Notes: generated from the letters alone by a model not told the origin. A DNA stretch of 14,027 nt from Microcella sp. (GCA_020216895.1 JAIWOM010000015.1:1-14027), one strand, 5' to 3'; counted from the first letter of the stretch, positions 1-6,617 are shown. Numbers and translations are program-made.

Positions 1-45
1 CGTTGTCGTCGGCGCCGTTGTCGTCGGCGCCGTTGTCGTCGGCAC
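1..45. repeat. 15-bp tandem repeat, three copies, touching the left edge
   Basis: The unit CGTTGTCGTCGGCGC is repeated at 1-15 and 16-30, and at 31-45 with one change (final CGC to CAC). It may continue beyond the window. On the minus strand it lies in frame in the small HTH gene and encodes the pentapeptide Gly-Ala-Asp-Asp-Asn three times. Because the period is a multiple of three, gain or loss of a unit would keep the reading frame. Confidence 0.9.
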
Positions 46-304
46 CGTGGCCGTGCTCGCGGGCGATGATGGCGCGGGCGCGCTGGAGGGCGCGGACGAG
101 CTCGGGCTGACGGATGCCGAGCTCCTGGCTGACGTCGCTGTAGGTGCGGCCCTGCAGCAGCACGCCGGTGGCGGCGGCCACCAGGTCGTGCGGCAGGGCG
201 GCGACCGACCGCTCGAGGGCGGAACGGTCGAGGGCGGCGACGGCCTGCTCGTGGCGGGCATCCGCGTGCGTGGTCACATCGAGGTCGAAGTCGTCGTCGC
301 GCAA
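1..304 (-). CDS. Small helix-turn-helix protein with acidic GADDN repeats (partial, C-terminus off the left edge)
   Basis: This minus-strand reading frame is open for 101 codons from a TTG at 304 to the window edge. The TTG is chosen because GGAG lies six bases upstream of it; a GTG nine codons in (V10) is the alternative. Residues 30-45 and 53-82 (GRTYSDVSQELGIRQPELV and on to RARAIIARE) read like the helix-turn-helix of sigma-70 region 4: a leucine-proline lead-in, an aromatic-Ser-Asp-Val first helix, Leu-Gly-Ile turn, and a basic second helix ending in R-A-R. No region 2 is visible, so it is not a complete sigma factor. Residues 87-101 are three Gly-Ala-Asp-Asp-Asn repeats, probably a disordered acidic tail. 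It lies 111 bases downstream of the permease on the same strand with a hairpin between. The role is unknown; a small DNA-binding regulator is the best guess. Confidence 0.6.
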   Translation of the reverse strand, partial: MRDDDFDLDVTTHADARHEQAVAALDRSALERSVAALPHDLVAAATGVLLQGRTYSDVSQELGIRQPELVRALQRARAIIAREHGHGADDNGADDNGADDN

Positions 305-372
305 GGGTGTCTCCGTTCGAGCGTGCGGGTCGTGCGGGTGGTGCGGGGTAGAGCGGGTCGTGCGGCTGGAGC

Positions 373-402
373 GCGGGGCGGCCGCCGTGACGACCGCCCC
401 GC
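373..402 (-). terminator. Hairpin between the permease and the small HTH gene
   Basis: GCGGGGCGGCCG at 373-384 pairs with CGACCGCCCCGC at 391-402, giving a 12-bp stem (one G-U wobble in the minus-strand RNA) and a 6-base loop. It starts 14 bases past the permease stop codon. No U-tract follows, so it may be a weak or factor-assisted terminator, or it may reduce read-through into the HTH gene. Confidence 0.5.
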
Positions 403-415
403 CGGGTTCAGCAGC

Positions 416-1903
416 TCAGGACGCGAAGTCCTTGACGAGCTGCTCGTTCTCCTTCGTGTTGATGAGCGCCACCACGTAGCCCACCACCAGAGCGATGAAC
501 GGCAGCAGAACGAGGAACCAGCCGAGGCCGTTCAACTGCCAGGCCGACTCGGGCAGCGACGGGTCGACCCCATCGGGCACGGTGCCGGCCAGCAGGTTGA
601 AGCGCGACATCAGCAGGTAGAGCCCGCCGCCGAGCAGCACGATCGAGAGCGCCGGAGCGATCTTGGTCGTCCACAGGTTGCCGCCCGCGTTCTTCATGAA
701 GTACCGGATGACGGCGAGGCTCACCAGGATCTCGACGAGAACGATCGCGATGACCGTCACCGCGCTCATCCACGAGAACAGGTTGGCGAACGGGTCGAGG
801 CCGGCGATCGCGAAGATCACCATGACCACGGCGGCGAGGGTCGACGTGATGATGACACCGGTCTGCGGAGCGCCGGCCTTGTTCACCTTGGCGACGGCGG
901 CCGGCAGCACGCCACCGCGCCCGAGGGCGAAGAAGTAACGCGAGGCGGCGTTCTGGAAGGCCAGGAGGCCGGCGAACAGGCTGGTGAGCACCAGGATGCC
1001 CATGGCCAGGGTCAGCCACGAGCCGACGTACTGCTCGGTGAGGCCGAAGAGCACCCCGGCGGGGTCGGCCAGGCCGCCCGACAGCTCGATGACCTTGTCG
1101 GCCACCTGCGAGGCGCCCATGCCGGTCACCATGGCGAACGAGACGAGGGCGAACAGCACGCTGATGACAGCGATCGACACGTAAGTCGCGATCGGTACCG
1201 TCCGCTTCGGGTCCTTGGCCTCTTCGCCGTAGATGGCGGTCGCCTCGAAGCCGATGAAGCTGGCGAAGGCGAAGGCGAGGGCGATGCCCGCGGTTCCGGC
1301 GAAGCCGCCCGCGAAGATCTCGGTCGGGCTGAAGGAGGCAGCGAGGTTCCAGCCCTCAGGGCCGCCGTTGGCGAGCATCGCGATGGCGGCCACGACCAGC
1401 ACCGCCACCTCGAGCACCAGCATGACGCCGAGCACCTTGGCGCCGACGTCGACGCTCAGGAGCGAGAGCGCCGAGACGATCACCCAGACCAGCAGTGACC
1501 AGACCCACCACGGCAGGTCGAGGCCGAGGCCGGACATGAAGCCCGACATGACGACGCCGAAGAAGCCGTAGATGGCGAGCTGGATGGTCACGTAGGCGAC
1601 GAGGGCGGCGAAGGCGGCGGCGACGCCGGCGTTCACGCCGAGGCCCTTGCCGACGTACGCGAAGAACGCGCCGGAGTTCGTCATGCTGCGGCTCATCGTG
1701 GCGTAGCCGACGGAGAAGATCAGCAGGGTGATGCCGACCGCGAGGTACGCGCCGGGAACGGCCGCGCCGTTGCCGAGCAGCATCGCCACGGGAACGGCAC
1801 CGGTGATGCCGATGAGCGGTGCGGAGGCGGCGACGACGAAGAAGACGATGCCGAAGACGCCGAGCCGCCCGGATTTCAGGGTCGATTGGGGGGTGTCAGT
1901 CAT
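416..1903 (-). CDS. APC-superfamily amino acid / amine permease
   Basis: This is a 495-residue integral membrane transporter, the usual length for the amino acid-polyamine-organocation superfamily. The protein is a chain of long hydrophobic segments consistent with about 12-14 membrane helices. The first helix carries the family's glycine-rich unwound stretch (about residues 15-45, SAPLIGITGAVPVA), and FIGFEATAIYGEEAKDPKR (216-234), with P237 after it, is the conserved APC motif in the loop after the sixth helix. I start it at 1903 because GAGGAG lies 10 bases upstream; an in-frame ATG at 1921 overlaps that ribosome site and is unlikely. The substrate cannot be read from sequence. An operator copy lies at 1936-1953, and the regulon contains a glutamine-synthetase-like enzyme, so uptake of the amine or amino acid that is catabolised here is the likely job (inference). 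Confidence 0.9.
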   Translation of the reverse strand: MTDTPQSTLKSGRLGVFGIVFFVVAASAPLIGITGAVPVAMLLGNGAAVPGAYLAVGITLLIFSVGYATMSRSMTNSGAFFAYVGKGLGVNAGVAAAFAALVAYVTIQLAIYGFFGVVMSGFMSGLGLDLPWWVWSLLVWVIVSALSLLSVDVGAKVLGVMLVLEVAVLVVAAIAMLANGGPEGWNLAASFSPTEIFAGGFAGTAGIALAFAFASFIGFEATAIYGEEAKDPKRTVPIATYVSIAVISVLFALVSFAMVTGMGASQVADKVIELSGGLADPAGVLFGLTEQYVGSWLTLAMGILVLTSLFAGLLAFQNAASRYFFALGRGGVLPAAVAKVNKAGAPQTGVIITSTLAAVVMVIFAIAGLDPFANLFSWMSAVTVIAIVLVEILVSLAVIRYFMKNAGGNLWTTKIAPALSIVLLGGGLYLLMSRFNLLAGTVPDGVDPSLPESAWQLNGLGWFLVLLPFIALVVGYVVALINTKENEQLVKDFAS

Positions 1904-1935
1904 GGATCCGGAACTCCTCATTGAGTTGGGGTGAA

Positions 1936-1953
1936 TCGTTCGTGTCGAAACGA
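1936..1953. promoter_or_regulatory. Operator copy in front of the permease
   Basis: The sequence is TCGTTCGTGTCGAAACGA. It has perfect TCGTT/AACGA arms around an 8-base centre and lies 33 bases upstream of the permease ATG, between that gene and the divergent ADC-like gene. It is one of six matching sites in this window and is presumably bound by the MarR protein encoded at 6673-7173. I could not assign a convincing -10 box for the permease. Confidence 0.7.
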
Positions 1954-2040
1954 CCTGCGTTCAGGGTGGCGCACGAGCCCGCGCGCGTCAAGCACCGGGG
2001 GTGCCCGATCGGCGTGCGGCGAACATCCCGAAACTGCCTA

Positions 2041-2058
2041 TCGTTTGTTCACGAATGA
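2041..2058. promoter_or_regulatory. Operator copy in front of the ADC-like gene
   Basis: The sequence is TCGTTTGTTCACGAATGA, with arms TCGTT and AATGA, one mismatch from the palindrome. Its left half falls where the -35 element would be for the -10 box at 2064-2069, so a bound protein would block RNA polymerase. Confidence 0.65.
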
Positions 2059-2063
2059 TTCGG

Positions 2064-2069
2064 TAGCCT
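2064..2069 (+). promoter_or_regulatory. -10 box of a leaderless promoter for the ADC-like gene
   Basis: TAGCCT lies seven bases before the ATG at 2077, and no purine-rich ribosome site precedes that ATG. Transcription would start at or next to the start codon, a common arrangement in actinobacteria. The matching -35 position (2041-2046) lies inside the operator. Confidence 0.55.
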
Positions 2070-2076
2070 GGCTCGC

Positions 2077-2889
2077 ATGGCCGACCTCACCGGATTCCTC
2101 GCCCCGAAGACGCCCAGCGGCGCGAGCGCGATCGTTCCCGACATGCCCTGGTACTACTCGGGCACCCTGCTCACCGCCGAGTACCGCACCGACCCCGAGA
2201 AGGTGGCCGCCCTGCTGCCCGAGGGCCTCGAGCTCGCCGACGAGGATCCGGGCGCCGTGGCGCTCATCTGGGCCGACTGGCAGTCGTGCTCGACCGGCGG
2301 GGCCGAGCTTCTCGACCCCGTGCGGTCGCAGTACCTCGAGACCTTCGCCGTCGTGCGCGTCAAGCACGAGGGCGTCACCTACACGCGCTGCGTCGCCATC
2401 TGGGTGACGAAGGACTTCGCGATCGCCCGCGGCTGGTTCCAGGGCTACCCCAAGAAGCTCGGCTCGATGGCCGTCACGCGGGTCTTCACCGTCGGCAAGG
2501 CATCGCCCCGTCTCGCGCCGGGAGCGCGACTGGGTGCGTCGCTCGCGGCCTACGACCACCGCCTCGCCTCGCTCGTCGTGACCCTGCGCGAGCCCTCGGA
2601 GTCGAACGGCTTCGTCAACGGCCACCCCATGCTGCATTCGCGGTGGATGCCCTCCATCACCCCCGGGGCCGGCAACAGCCTCGACCAGCTCATCACCATG
2701 AGCACGACCGACGCCGAGATCGGCGAGACCTGGGTCGGCGACTTCGACCTCGAGCTGCACGATTCGCCGTGGGACGAGCTCGCGTCGATCCTGCCGGTGC
2801 GCGAGAAGATCGCGGCCTACTACCGCGAGGTCGGCGTGACCTTCAACGGCGGCCGGCTCGTCGCCGACCAGTCGAACCCGACCGTCTGA
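2077..2889 (+). CDS. Acetoacetate decarboxylase-like enzyme
   Basis: A 270-residue cytoplasmic protein of the acetoacetate decarboxylase superfamily, whose members use a lysine Schiff base for decarboxylation, aldol-dehydration or hydration of oxo acids. GWFQGYPKKLGS (119-130) matches the catalytic PKK motif; K126 corresponds to the Schiff-base lysine and K127 to the neighbour that lowers its pKa. YLE (86-88) with E88 fits the conserved active-site glutamate, and TDPEKVAALLPEGLE (38-52) is the typical N-terminal element. The ATG at 2077 is chosen because the -10 box TAGCCT lies seven bases before it (leaderless). It stands alone, divergent from the permease, with its own operator copy. A role in processing a ring-fission or side-chain keto acid is inference; true acetoacetate decarboxylation is not implied. 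Confidence 0.85.
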   Translation: MADLTGFLAPKTPSGASAIVPDMPWYYSGTLLTAEYRTDPEKVAALLPEGLELADEDPGAVALIWADWQSCSTGGAELLDPVRSQYLETFAVVRVKHEGVTYTRCVAIWVTKDFAIARGWFQGYPKKLGSMAVTRVFTVGKASPRLAPGARLGASLAAYDHRLASLVVTLREPSESNGFVNGHPMLHSRWMPSITPGAGNSLDQLITMSTTDAEIGETWVGDFDLELHDSPWDELASILPVREKIAAYYREVGVTFNGGRLVADQSNPTV

Positions 2890-2916
2890 CCCCTCCCCGT
2901 CGGAGCAACGACGGAG

Positions 2917-2950
2917 ATGGCCCCGGGAACGCTCGCGCTCCCGGGGCCAT
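2917..2950. terminator. Strong hairpin between convergent genes
   Basis: ATGGCCCCGGGA at 2917-2928 pairs perfectly with TCCCGGGGCCAT at 2939-2950, a 12-bp GC-rich stem with a 10-base loop. It starts 28 bases after the ADC-like stop, and its symmetry could stop transcription from either side. No U-tract is present. An outer 11-bp inverted repeat (2907-2917 with 2970-2980) encloses it. Confidence 0.65.
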
Positions 2951-2964
2951 TCGCCGTTGCAGGG

Positions 2965-2994
2965 TCCCGTCTCCGTCGTTCGACCGAGACGGGA
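2965..2994 (-). terminator. Hairpin just past the GS-like gene
   Basis: TCCCGTCTC at 2965-2973 pairs with GAGACGGGA at 2986-2994, a 9-bp stem with a 12-base loop. On the minus strand it begins seven bases after the stop codon of the GS-like gene. Part of its left arm also belongs to the outer inverted repeat around the neighbouring hairpin, so the two structures cannot form fully at once. Confidence 0.55.
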
Positions 2995-3001
2995 TGCTCC
3001 G

Positions 3002-4351
3002 CTACAGCTCGAGGAAGTACTCCTTGACCTCCCACTCGGTGACCTCGCGGGTGGCGGGATCATCGACGGCGGCAATGTAGCGCTGCAGCTCGTCGCGCTT
3101 GAGCACCTCGAAGACGTCGACGAGCGGTCCGCCAAGAATCTCGATGAGCGCCTGATCGGCGCGCAGGGCGATCAGCGCGTCCTCGAGGCTCATCGGCAGC
3201 ACGACCTGCGACTCGTCCTCGTAGGAGTAGCCGACGGCGGGCGGCGGGGCGTCGAGCTTCCGGCGGATGCCATCCAGGCCGGCCGCGAGGATCGCCGCGG
3301 TCATCAGATAGGGGTTGGCCGCGCCGTCGGCAAGGCGCATCTCCAGGCGGGTGCCGCCGCCGCGCTCCGGCGGGATGCGCAGCATCGCGCTGCGGTTGTC
3401 GTAGCCCCAGTTCGCCCGGTACGGCGCGAGCGTGTCGGGGCCGAGGCGCTTGAAGGCGTTCACGGTCGGGTTGCACAGCGCGGTGAGCGCCGGGGCGTGC
3501 TCGACGATGCCCGCGATCATGTGCTTCGCGAGGGCGCTGAGGTCGTGCCCCTCGTGCATGAGGTTCTCGCCCTCGCCGTCGACGAGCGAGACGTGCAGGT
3601 GGAACCCGCTCCCGCCCTCGTCGCTCCACGGCTTGCCCGAGAAGGTAGCCGCCTGACCGACCCGCGCGATGAGATCCTTCACGCCCGCCTTCAGCATGAA
3701 GATGCGGTCGCAGGCGTCGAGCGCCTCGCCGTGCCAGATGTTGATCTCGTACTGGCTCGGGCTGAACTCGTGGTTGCCGGCGAAGACGCCGATCTGCAGC
3801 TGGTCGAGCATCCGCAGCAGGTGCAGGAAGGTGCCCTTCGGGTCGACTGTCGCGCCCGTGGTGTACACGCGGCCCGGCTGCGACAGTGCCCGGCTGAACG
3901 TGCCGTCATCATTCCGGTCGGCGATGTAGAACTCGAGCTCGGGGCCGACGACCGGCGTCAGTCCGAGGGCGGCGTACTCACCCATGATGCGCTCGAGCAG
4001 GGTGCGCGGCGCGAACTCGTTCGGGGTCATGTCGGGGTTGTTGGCCCCAGCGACCACGTAGGCCACGCCGGGCTCCCACGGCAGCGCCCGCCAGCTCTCC
4101 GGCACGATCTGCGTGATGAAGTCTTCGAGCCCGTCGCTGAGCACGTCGCCGCCGTCGAGCACGCCGCCCTGGGCGGTCGTGACCCAGACGCCCTGGCAGA
4201 AGGCGGGGCCGCCGTGGCTGATCTTGTCGAGCTGGCTGACGAGAAGATCCTTCGACCGCACGGTGCCGATGATGTCGGCGTAGATCACGCGGAGCACATC
4301 AATGCCCGCCTCGGTGAGCTCGCGCTGCAGATTGACGAGACTCCTGCTCAT
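3002..4351 (-). CDS. Glutamine synthetase-like gamma-glutamyl-amide synthetase (GlnA3/PuuA/AtdA1 type)
   Basis: A 449-residue cytoplasmic ATP-dependent ligase of the glutamine synthetase fold. Metal and substrate motifs are intact: GPELEF (136-141; E138, E140), GNHEFSPSQYE (192-202; E195, E202), GSGFHLHVSL (247-256; H251, H253), NPTVNAFKRL (294-303), NRSAMLRIP (319-327) and RLEMRLADGAANPYL (335-349). The tyrosine adenylylation motif NLY of housekeeping GSI is absent: the stretch after 360 reads IRRKLDAPPPAVGYSYEDES. This points to the subfamily that joins glutamate to amines (PuuA on putrescine, GlnA3/GlnA4 on polyamines and ethanolamine, AtdA1 on aniline). The start at 4351 has AGGAG six bases upstream. 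Divergence from an amidotransferase gene across a shared operator supports a paired glutamylation/deglutamylation role. The amine itself is unknown. Confidence 0.88.
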   Translation of the reverse strand: MSRSLVNLQRELTEAGIDVLRVIYADIIGTVRSKDLLVSQLDKISHGGPAFCQGVWVTTAQGGVLDGGDVLSDGLEDFITQIVPESWRALPWEPGVAYVVAGANNPDMTPNEFAPRTLLERIMGEYAALGLTPVVGPELEFYIADRNDDGTFSRALSQPGRVYTTGATVDPKGTFLHLLRMLDQLQIGVFAGNHEFSPSQYEINIWHGEALDACDRIFMLKAGVKDLIARVGQAATFSGKPWSDEGGSGFHLHVSLVDGEGENLMHEGHDLSALAKHMIAGIVEHAPALTALCNPTVNAFKRLGPDTLAPYRANWGYDNRSAMLRIPPERGGGTRLEMRLADGAANPYLMTAAILAAGLDGIRRKLDAPPPAVGYSYEDESQVVLPMSLEDALIALRADQALIEILGGPLVDVFEVLKRDELQRYIAAVDDPATREVTEWEVKEYFLEL

Positions 4352-4388
4352 GTGCGACTCCTTTGTTGCACTCGGGATCCGACACTGG

Positions 4389-4408
4389 ATCGTTTGGTAT
4401 CAAACGAT
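4389..4408. promoter_or_regulatory. Operator copy between the GS-like and amidotransferase genes
   Basis: ATCGTTTGGTATCAAACGAT is a perfect inverted repeat with 8-base arms and a 4-base centre, the most symmetrical of the six sites. A second palindrome, GTATC-AAAC-GATAC, overlaps its right half (4397-4410). It sits between two divergent genes and touches possible -10 boxes for both directions, so one bound dimer could control both. Confidence 0.75.
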
Positions 4409-4413
4409 ACAAT
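4408..4413 (+). promoter_or_regulatory. -10 box for the amidotransferase gene
   Basis: TACAAT is a good -10 match overlapping the right end of the operator and lying 35 bases before the GTG start. No strong -35 is visible (the best position, 4385-4390, reads CTGGAT), as expected for a regulated promoter. The same bases read on the minus strand give TATTGT (4409-4414), a possible -10 for the GS-like gene; that second reading is much less certain. Confidence 0.5.
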
Positions 4414-4448
4414 AGGGGGGCGTTCGCCGTCGATGAGGAGGCCGTTTC

Positions 4449-5165
4449 GTGAGAGCCCTGTTCGTGCAGCACGATCACGTGAGCCCGCTCGGCCCGGTCG
4501 GCGAAAGATTCGCCCACCACGGCTTCGAGATCGACACGCACCTGGTCGTGCCCGAGGGGTCGTTCGCGAACCCCAACATCGAGACCGCCTTCCCGGCCGC
4601 CGCCGACTACGACGTGCTGATCCCGCTCGGCGCCCCCTGGGGCGCGTGGGACGACGCGTGCATCGGCCGCTGGCTCCTCCCCGAGATCGCGTGGCTGGGC
4701 GACGCCGTTCGCCGCGGGATGCCCGTCCTGGGCATCTGCTTCGGCGGCCAGCTGCTCGCGCGCGCCCTCGGCGGCTCGGTCGCGCCGGGCCCGCGCGGCG
4801 AGATCGGGTGGACCGCCATCTGGAGCGACCAGCCGGCCCTGGTCGGTGAGGGCCCGTGGTTCCAGTTCCACTACGACCGCTGGACGGTGCCGCCCGGCGC
4901 CGTCGAGATCGCGCGCACGCCGACGGCGTCGCAGGCGTTCACGATCGATCGCGCGCTGGCCGTGCAGTTCCACCCCGAGCTCGATGCGGCAGGGCTGCAG
5001 GGGTGGCTCGACTGGGGCGGCGCATCCAAGGTGCGCGACGACGGGCAGAGCCCGGAGGTCATGCTCGCGCAGACCCGCGCGTTCGAGGCGGCCGCGCGCG
5101 AGCGCACCTTCGCGCTCGTCGACACCTTCCTCACCGAGGTCGCGGGGCTCCTCCCCCGCGCCTAG
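4449..5165 (+). CDS. Class I glutamine amidotransferase, GuaA/PuuD-like; possible gamma-glutamyl-amide hydrolase
   Basis: A 238-residue cytoplasmic protein with the class I (triad) glutamine amidotransferase domain and no synthetase partner domain. The nucleophile elbow is GICFGGQ (95-101, C97), and AVQFHPE (171-177) supplies H175 and E177. The domain spans about residues 1-185, with an alpha-helical tail to 238. Free-standing members include GMP-synthase-like proteins of unknown target and hydrolases of gamma-glutamyl amides, such as PuuD (gamma-glutamyl-GABA) and the amidotransferase-like protein of aniline degradation. The GTG at 4449 has GAGGAG eight bases upstream. It is divergent from the GS-like gene and shares its operator, so it most likely removes the glutamyl group that enzyme adds (inference). 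Feeding ammonia to an unseen partner is the alternative. Confidence 0.85.
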   Translation: MRALFVQHDHVSPLGPVGERFAHHGFEIDTHLVVPEGSFANPNIETAFPAAADYDVLIPLGAPWGAWDDACIGRWLLPEIAWLGDAVRRGMPVLGICFGGQLLARALGGSVAPGPRGEIGWTAIWSDQPALVGEGPWFQFHYDRWTVPPGAVEIARTPTASQAFTIDRALAVQFHPELDAAGLQGWLDWGGASKVRDDGQSPEVMLAQTRAFEAAARERTFALVDTFLTEVAGLLPRA

Positions 5166-5193
5166 CGGTCGGTCAGTGCCGTCGGCGCGAACG

Positions 5194-5251
5194 TCGATCA
5201 GTCCCGAATTGGCACAGCGAGGGTGACTGCCGGCAATTCGGGACCGATCGA
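5194..5251. terminator. Long inverted repeat between convergent genes
   Basis: The 18-base arm at 5194-5211 (TCGATCAGTCCCGAATTG) pairs with 5234-5251 with one mismatch (A5200 opposite C5245), leaving a 22-base loop in which GCA (5212-5214) can pair with TGC (5228-5230). It lies between the ends of the amidotransferase gene (plus) and the P450 gene (minus). It could end transcription from both sides, but with no U-tract it could also be a dispersed palindromic element. Confidence 0.55.
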
Positions 5252-5261
5252 TGGCCCCCGT

Positions 5262-5277
5262 GACCGCAGCCGCGGTC
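5262..5277 (-). terminator. Short hairpin just past the P450 gene
   Basis: GACCGC at 5262-5267 pairs with GCGGTC at 5272-5277 around a 4-base loop, eight bases beyond the P450 stop. It has only six base pairs and no U-tract, so it is a weak candidate. Confidence 0.3.
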
Positions 5278-5285
5278 GTCGCGGC

Positions 5286-6527
5286 TCAGACCACGCGGAC
5301 GGGCATCCGCTTGATGCCGTGCACGAAGTTGCTGCGCAGGAAGTCGACGTCGCCGGCGGGGGCGAGCGTGACGTCGCGGGTCAGCAGGTCTTCGAACATG
5401 ATGCGCAGCTCGATGCGGGCCAGCGCGTTGCCGAGGCACATGTGCGGTCCTCCGCGGCCGAACGACATGTGCTCGTTCGGGTTGCGGGTCACGTCGAAGC
5501 GGTAGGGCTCGTCGAAGACGGCGTCGTCGCGGTTGCCCGAGGCGAACCAGACCACGACCTTGTCGCCCTCGGCAATCTGGGTGCCCGAGAACTCGACGTC
5601 CTTCGTCGCGGTGCGGCGGAAGTGGTACACCGGCGAGGCGTAGCGCAGGAACTCCTCGACCGCCCACGGGATGAGCGAAGGGTCGTTGCGCAGGATGTCG
5701 AGCTGGTCGGGGTTCGCCATGAGGTTCTTCATGGTGTGGGTGATGGTGTGCCGCGTGGTCTCGTTGCCCGCGACGACGAGCAGCAGGAAATTCGTGTTGA
5801 ACTCGTGCTCGGTGAGCTTCTGGCCGTCGCTCGGCTCGCCGTCGGCGAGCAGCGTGACGAGGTCGGTGCCGCCCTTGCCGCGGCGCTCGGCGGCGAGGTG
5901 CTTGCCGTACTCGTAGACCTCGATCGCGGCCGGCGAGCGGAAGGGCACGTGCTTGTACTCCTCGCTCTCGGCCGAGTCGATGAGCAGGTCGGCGTGCTCC
6001 GGGTCGGTGTTGCCGACCATGCGGTTGCCCCAGTCGATGAGCTGCCCGGTGTCGCTGTCGGGCACGCCCAGCAGGCGGGCGAGCACGCGGATCGGGAAGT
6101 CCGCGCTGACCTCGTCGACGAAGTCGAACTCCTTCTTCGCGAGCGCCGCATCCAGGGTCTTCGCGGTGATGCCGCGCAGGAAGGTCTCGTACTTGGCGAC
6201 CGCCTGCGGGGTGAACTGCCCCTGCAGCATGCGACGCAGGGCGCGGTGGCGCAGGCCGTCGGTCTCGAGCAGCGACCGGCGCTGGTCCTGCATCCCCGGG
6301 TCGACCTCCTCGAGGTTGGTGAACTTCGTCGAGGTGAAGGTGTCGGGGTCGCGCAGCACGCGCACGATGTCGTGGTACCGCATGACCGACCAGAAGCCGT
6401 GGTTGGGCGACTCCTCGGTCGACCAGTGGAGGCCGGGCGTCGCGCGCAGCTCGTCGAAGACGCCCCAGGGTGCGCCGTGGGCGAAGAGATCGAGATCGGC
6501 CAGGGTGAGAGCGGTGGTGGTCGACAT
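5286..6527 (-). CDS. Cytochrome P450 monooxygenase
   Basis: A 413-residue soluble bacterial P450 of full length. The I-helix oxygen-binding motif is AGNETT (253-258), the ExxR motif is EFLR (292-295), and the haem loop is FGRGGPHMCLG (356-366) with C364 as thiolate ligand. The haem loop has one more residue between F and C than the common FGxGxHxC form, as in several actinobacterial CYP124/125-like enzymes; the family cannot be fixed by eye. It needs a ferredoxin and reductase, and exactly such a pair is encoded at 10569-11990, while no other oxygenase needing them is in the window. The ATG at 6527 has only a weak ribosome site (AGCAGG). Its promoter region, shared with divergent marR, holds two operator copies. 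Hydroxylation of an aromatic or gamma-glutamylated substrate is inference. Confidence 0.93.
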   Translation of the reverse strand: MSTTTALTLADLDLFAHGAPWGVFDELRATPGLHWSTEESPNHGFWSVMRYHDIVRVLRDPDTFTSTKFTNLEEVDPGMQDQRRSLLETDGLRHRALRRMLQGQFTPQAVAKYETFLRGITAKTLDAALAKKEFDFVDEVSADFPIRVLARLLGVPDSDTGQLIDWGNRMVGNTDPEHADLLIDSAESEEYKHVPFRSPAAIEVYEYGKHLAAERRGKGGTDLVTLLADGEPSDGQKLTEHEFNTNFLLLVVAGNETTRHTITHTMKNLMANPDQLDILRNDPSLIPWAVEEFLRYASPVYHFRRTATKDVEFSGTQIAEGDKVVVWFASGNRDDAVFDEPYRFDVTRNPNEHMSFGRGGPHMCLGNALARIELRIMFEDLLTRDVTLAPAGDVDFLRSNFVHGIKRMPVRVV

Positions 6528-6553
6528 GGGCGCCTGCTTTCGTAGGAAGCGAT

Positions 6554-6571
6554 TTGTTCGGATGCTAACGA
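6554..6571. promoter_or_regulatory. Operator copy in front of the P450 gene
   Basis: TTGTTCGGATGCTAACGA matches the shared consensus with arms TTGTT and AACGA. It lies 27 bases upstream of the P450 ATG. On the minus strand it contains TAGCAT, a possible -10 box, so binding would cover the core promoter. Confidence 0.6.
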
Positions 6572-6599
6572 ACTTCGGCGCGCGAGTCGAGCCTCAGCG

Positions 6600-6617
6600 T
6601 TCTTCGGGCCCGAATGA
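6600..6617. promoter_or_regulatory. Operator copy in front of marR
   Basis: TTCTTCGGGCCCGAATGA is the weakest match of the six in its outer arms, but its centre, TTCGGGCCCGAA (6603-6614), is a perfect 12-bp palindrome. It lies 56 bases before the marR start, as expected for autoregulation. It is 28 bases from the P450 operator, so the two may act together on the divergent promoters. Confidence 0.5.

Noticed and set aside
47..1498. Long plus-strand open frame of 483 codons
   Set aside because: It is opposite the permease and HTH gene, has a low-complexity Arg/His/Asp/Glu-rich translation typical of antisense frames in GC-rich DNA, and shows no domain or ribosome site.
1904..1921. Six-codon N-terminal extension of the permease starting at an ATG at 1921
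   Set aside because: That ATG overlaps the GAGGAG ribosome site that serves the ATG at 1903.
1920..1948. TCGACA and CTCAAT as -35 and -10 of the permease
   Set aside because: The -10 is poor and the predicted RNA start would fall on or after the ribosome site, so the message could not be translated properly.
4421..4438. A seventh operator copy (GCGTTCGCCGTCGATGAG)
   Set aside because: Only the left half matches; the right arm lacks the invariant AA and GA positions.
2957..4849. Plus-strand open frame of 630 codons across the GS-like gene
   Set aside because: It is the antisense shadow of a clearly conserved enzyme and runs into the amidotransferase in the wrong frame.
5223..6545. Plus-strand open frame of 440 codons opposite the P450
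   Set aside because: The minus-strand P450 has all its motifs; this frame has only biased composition.
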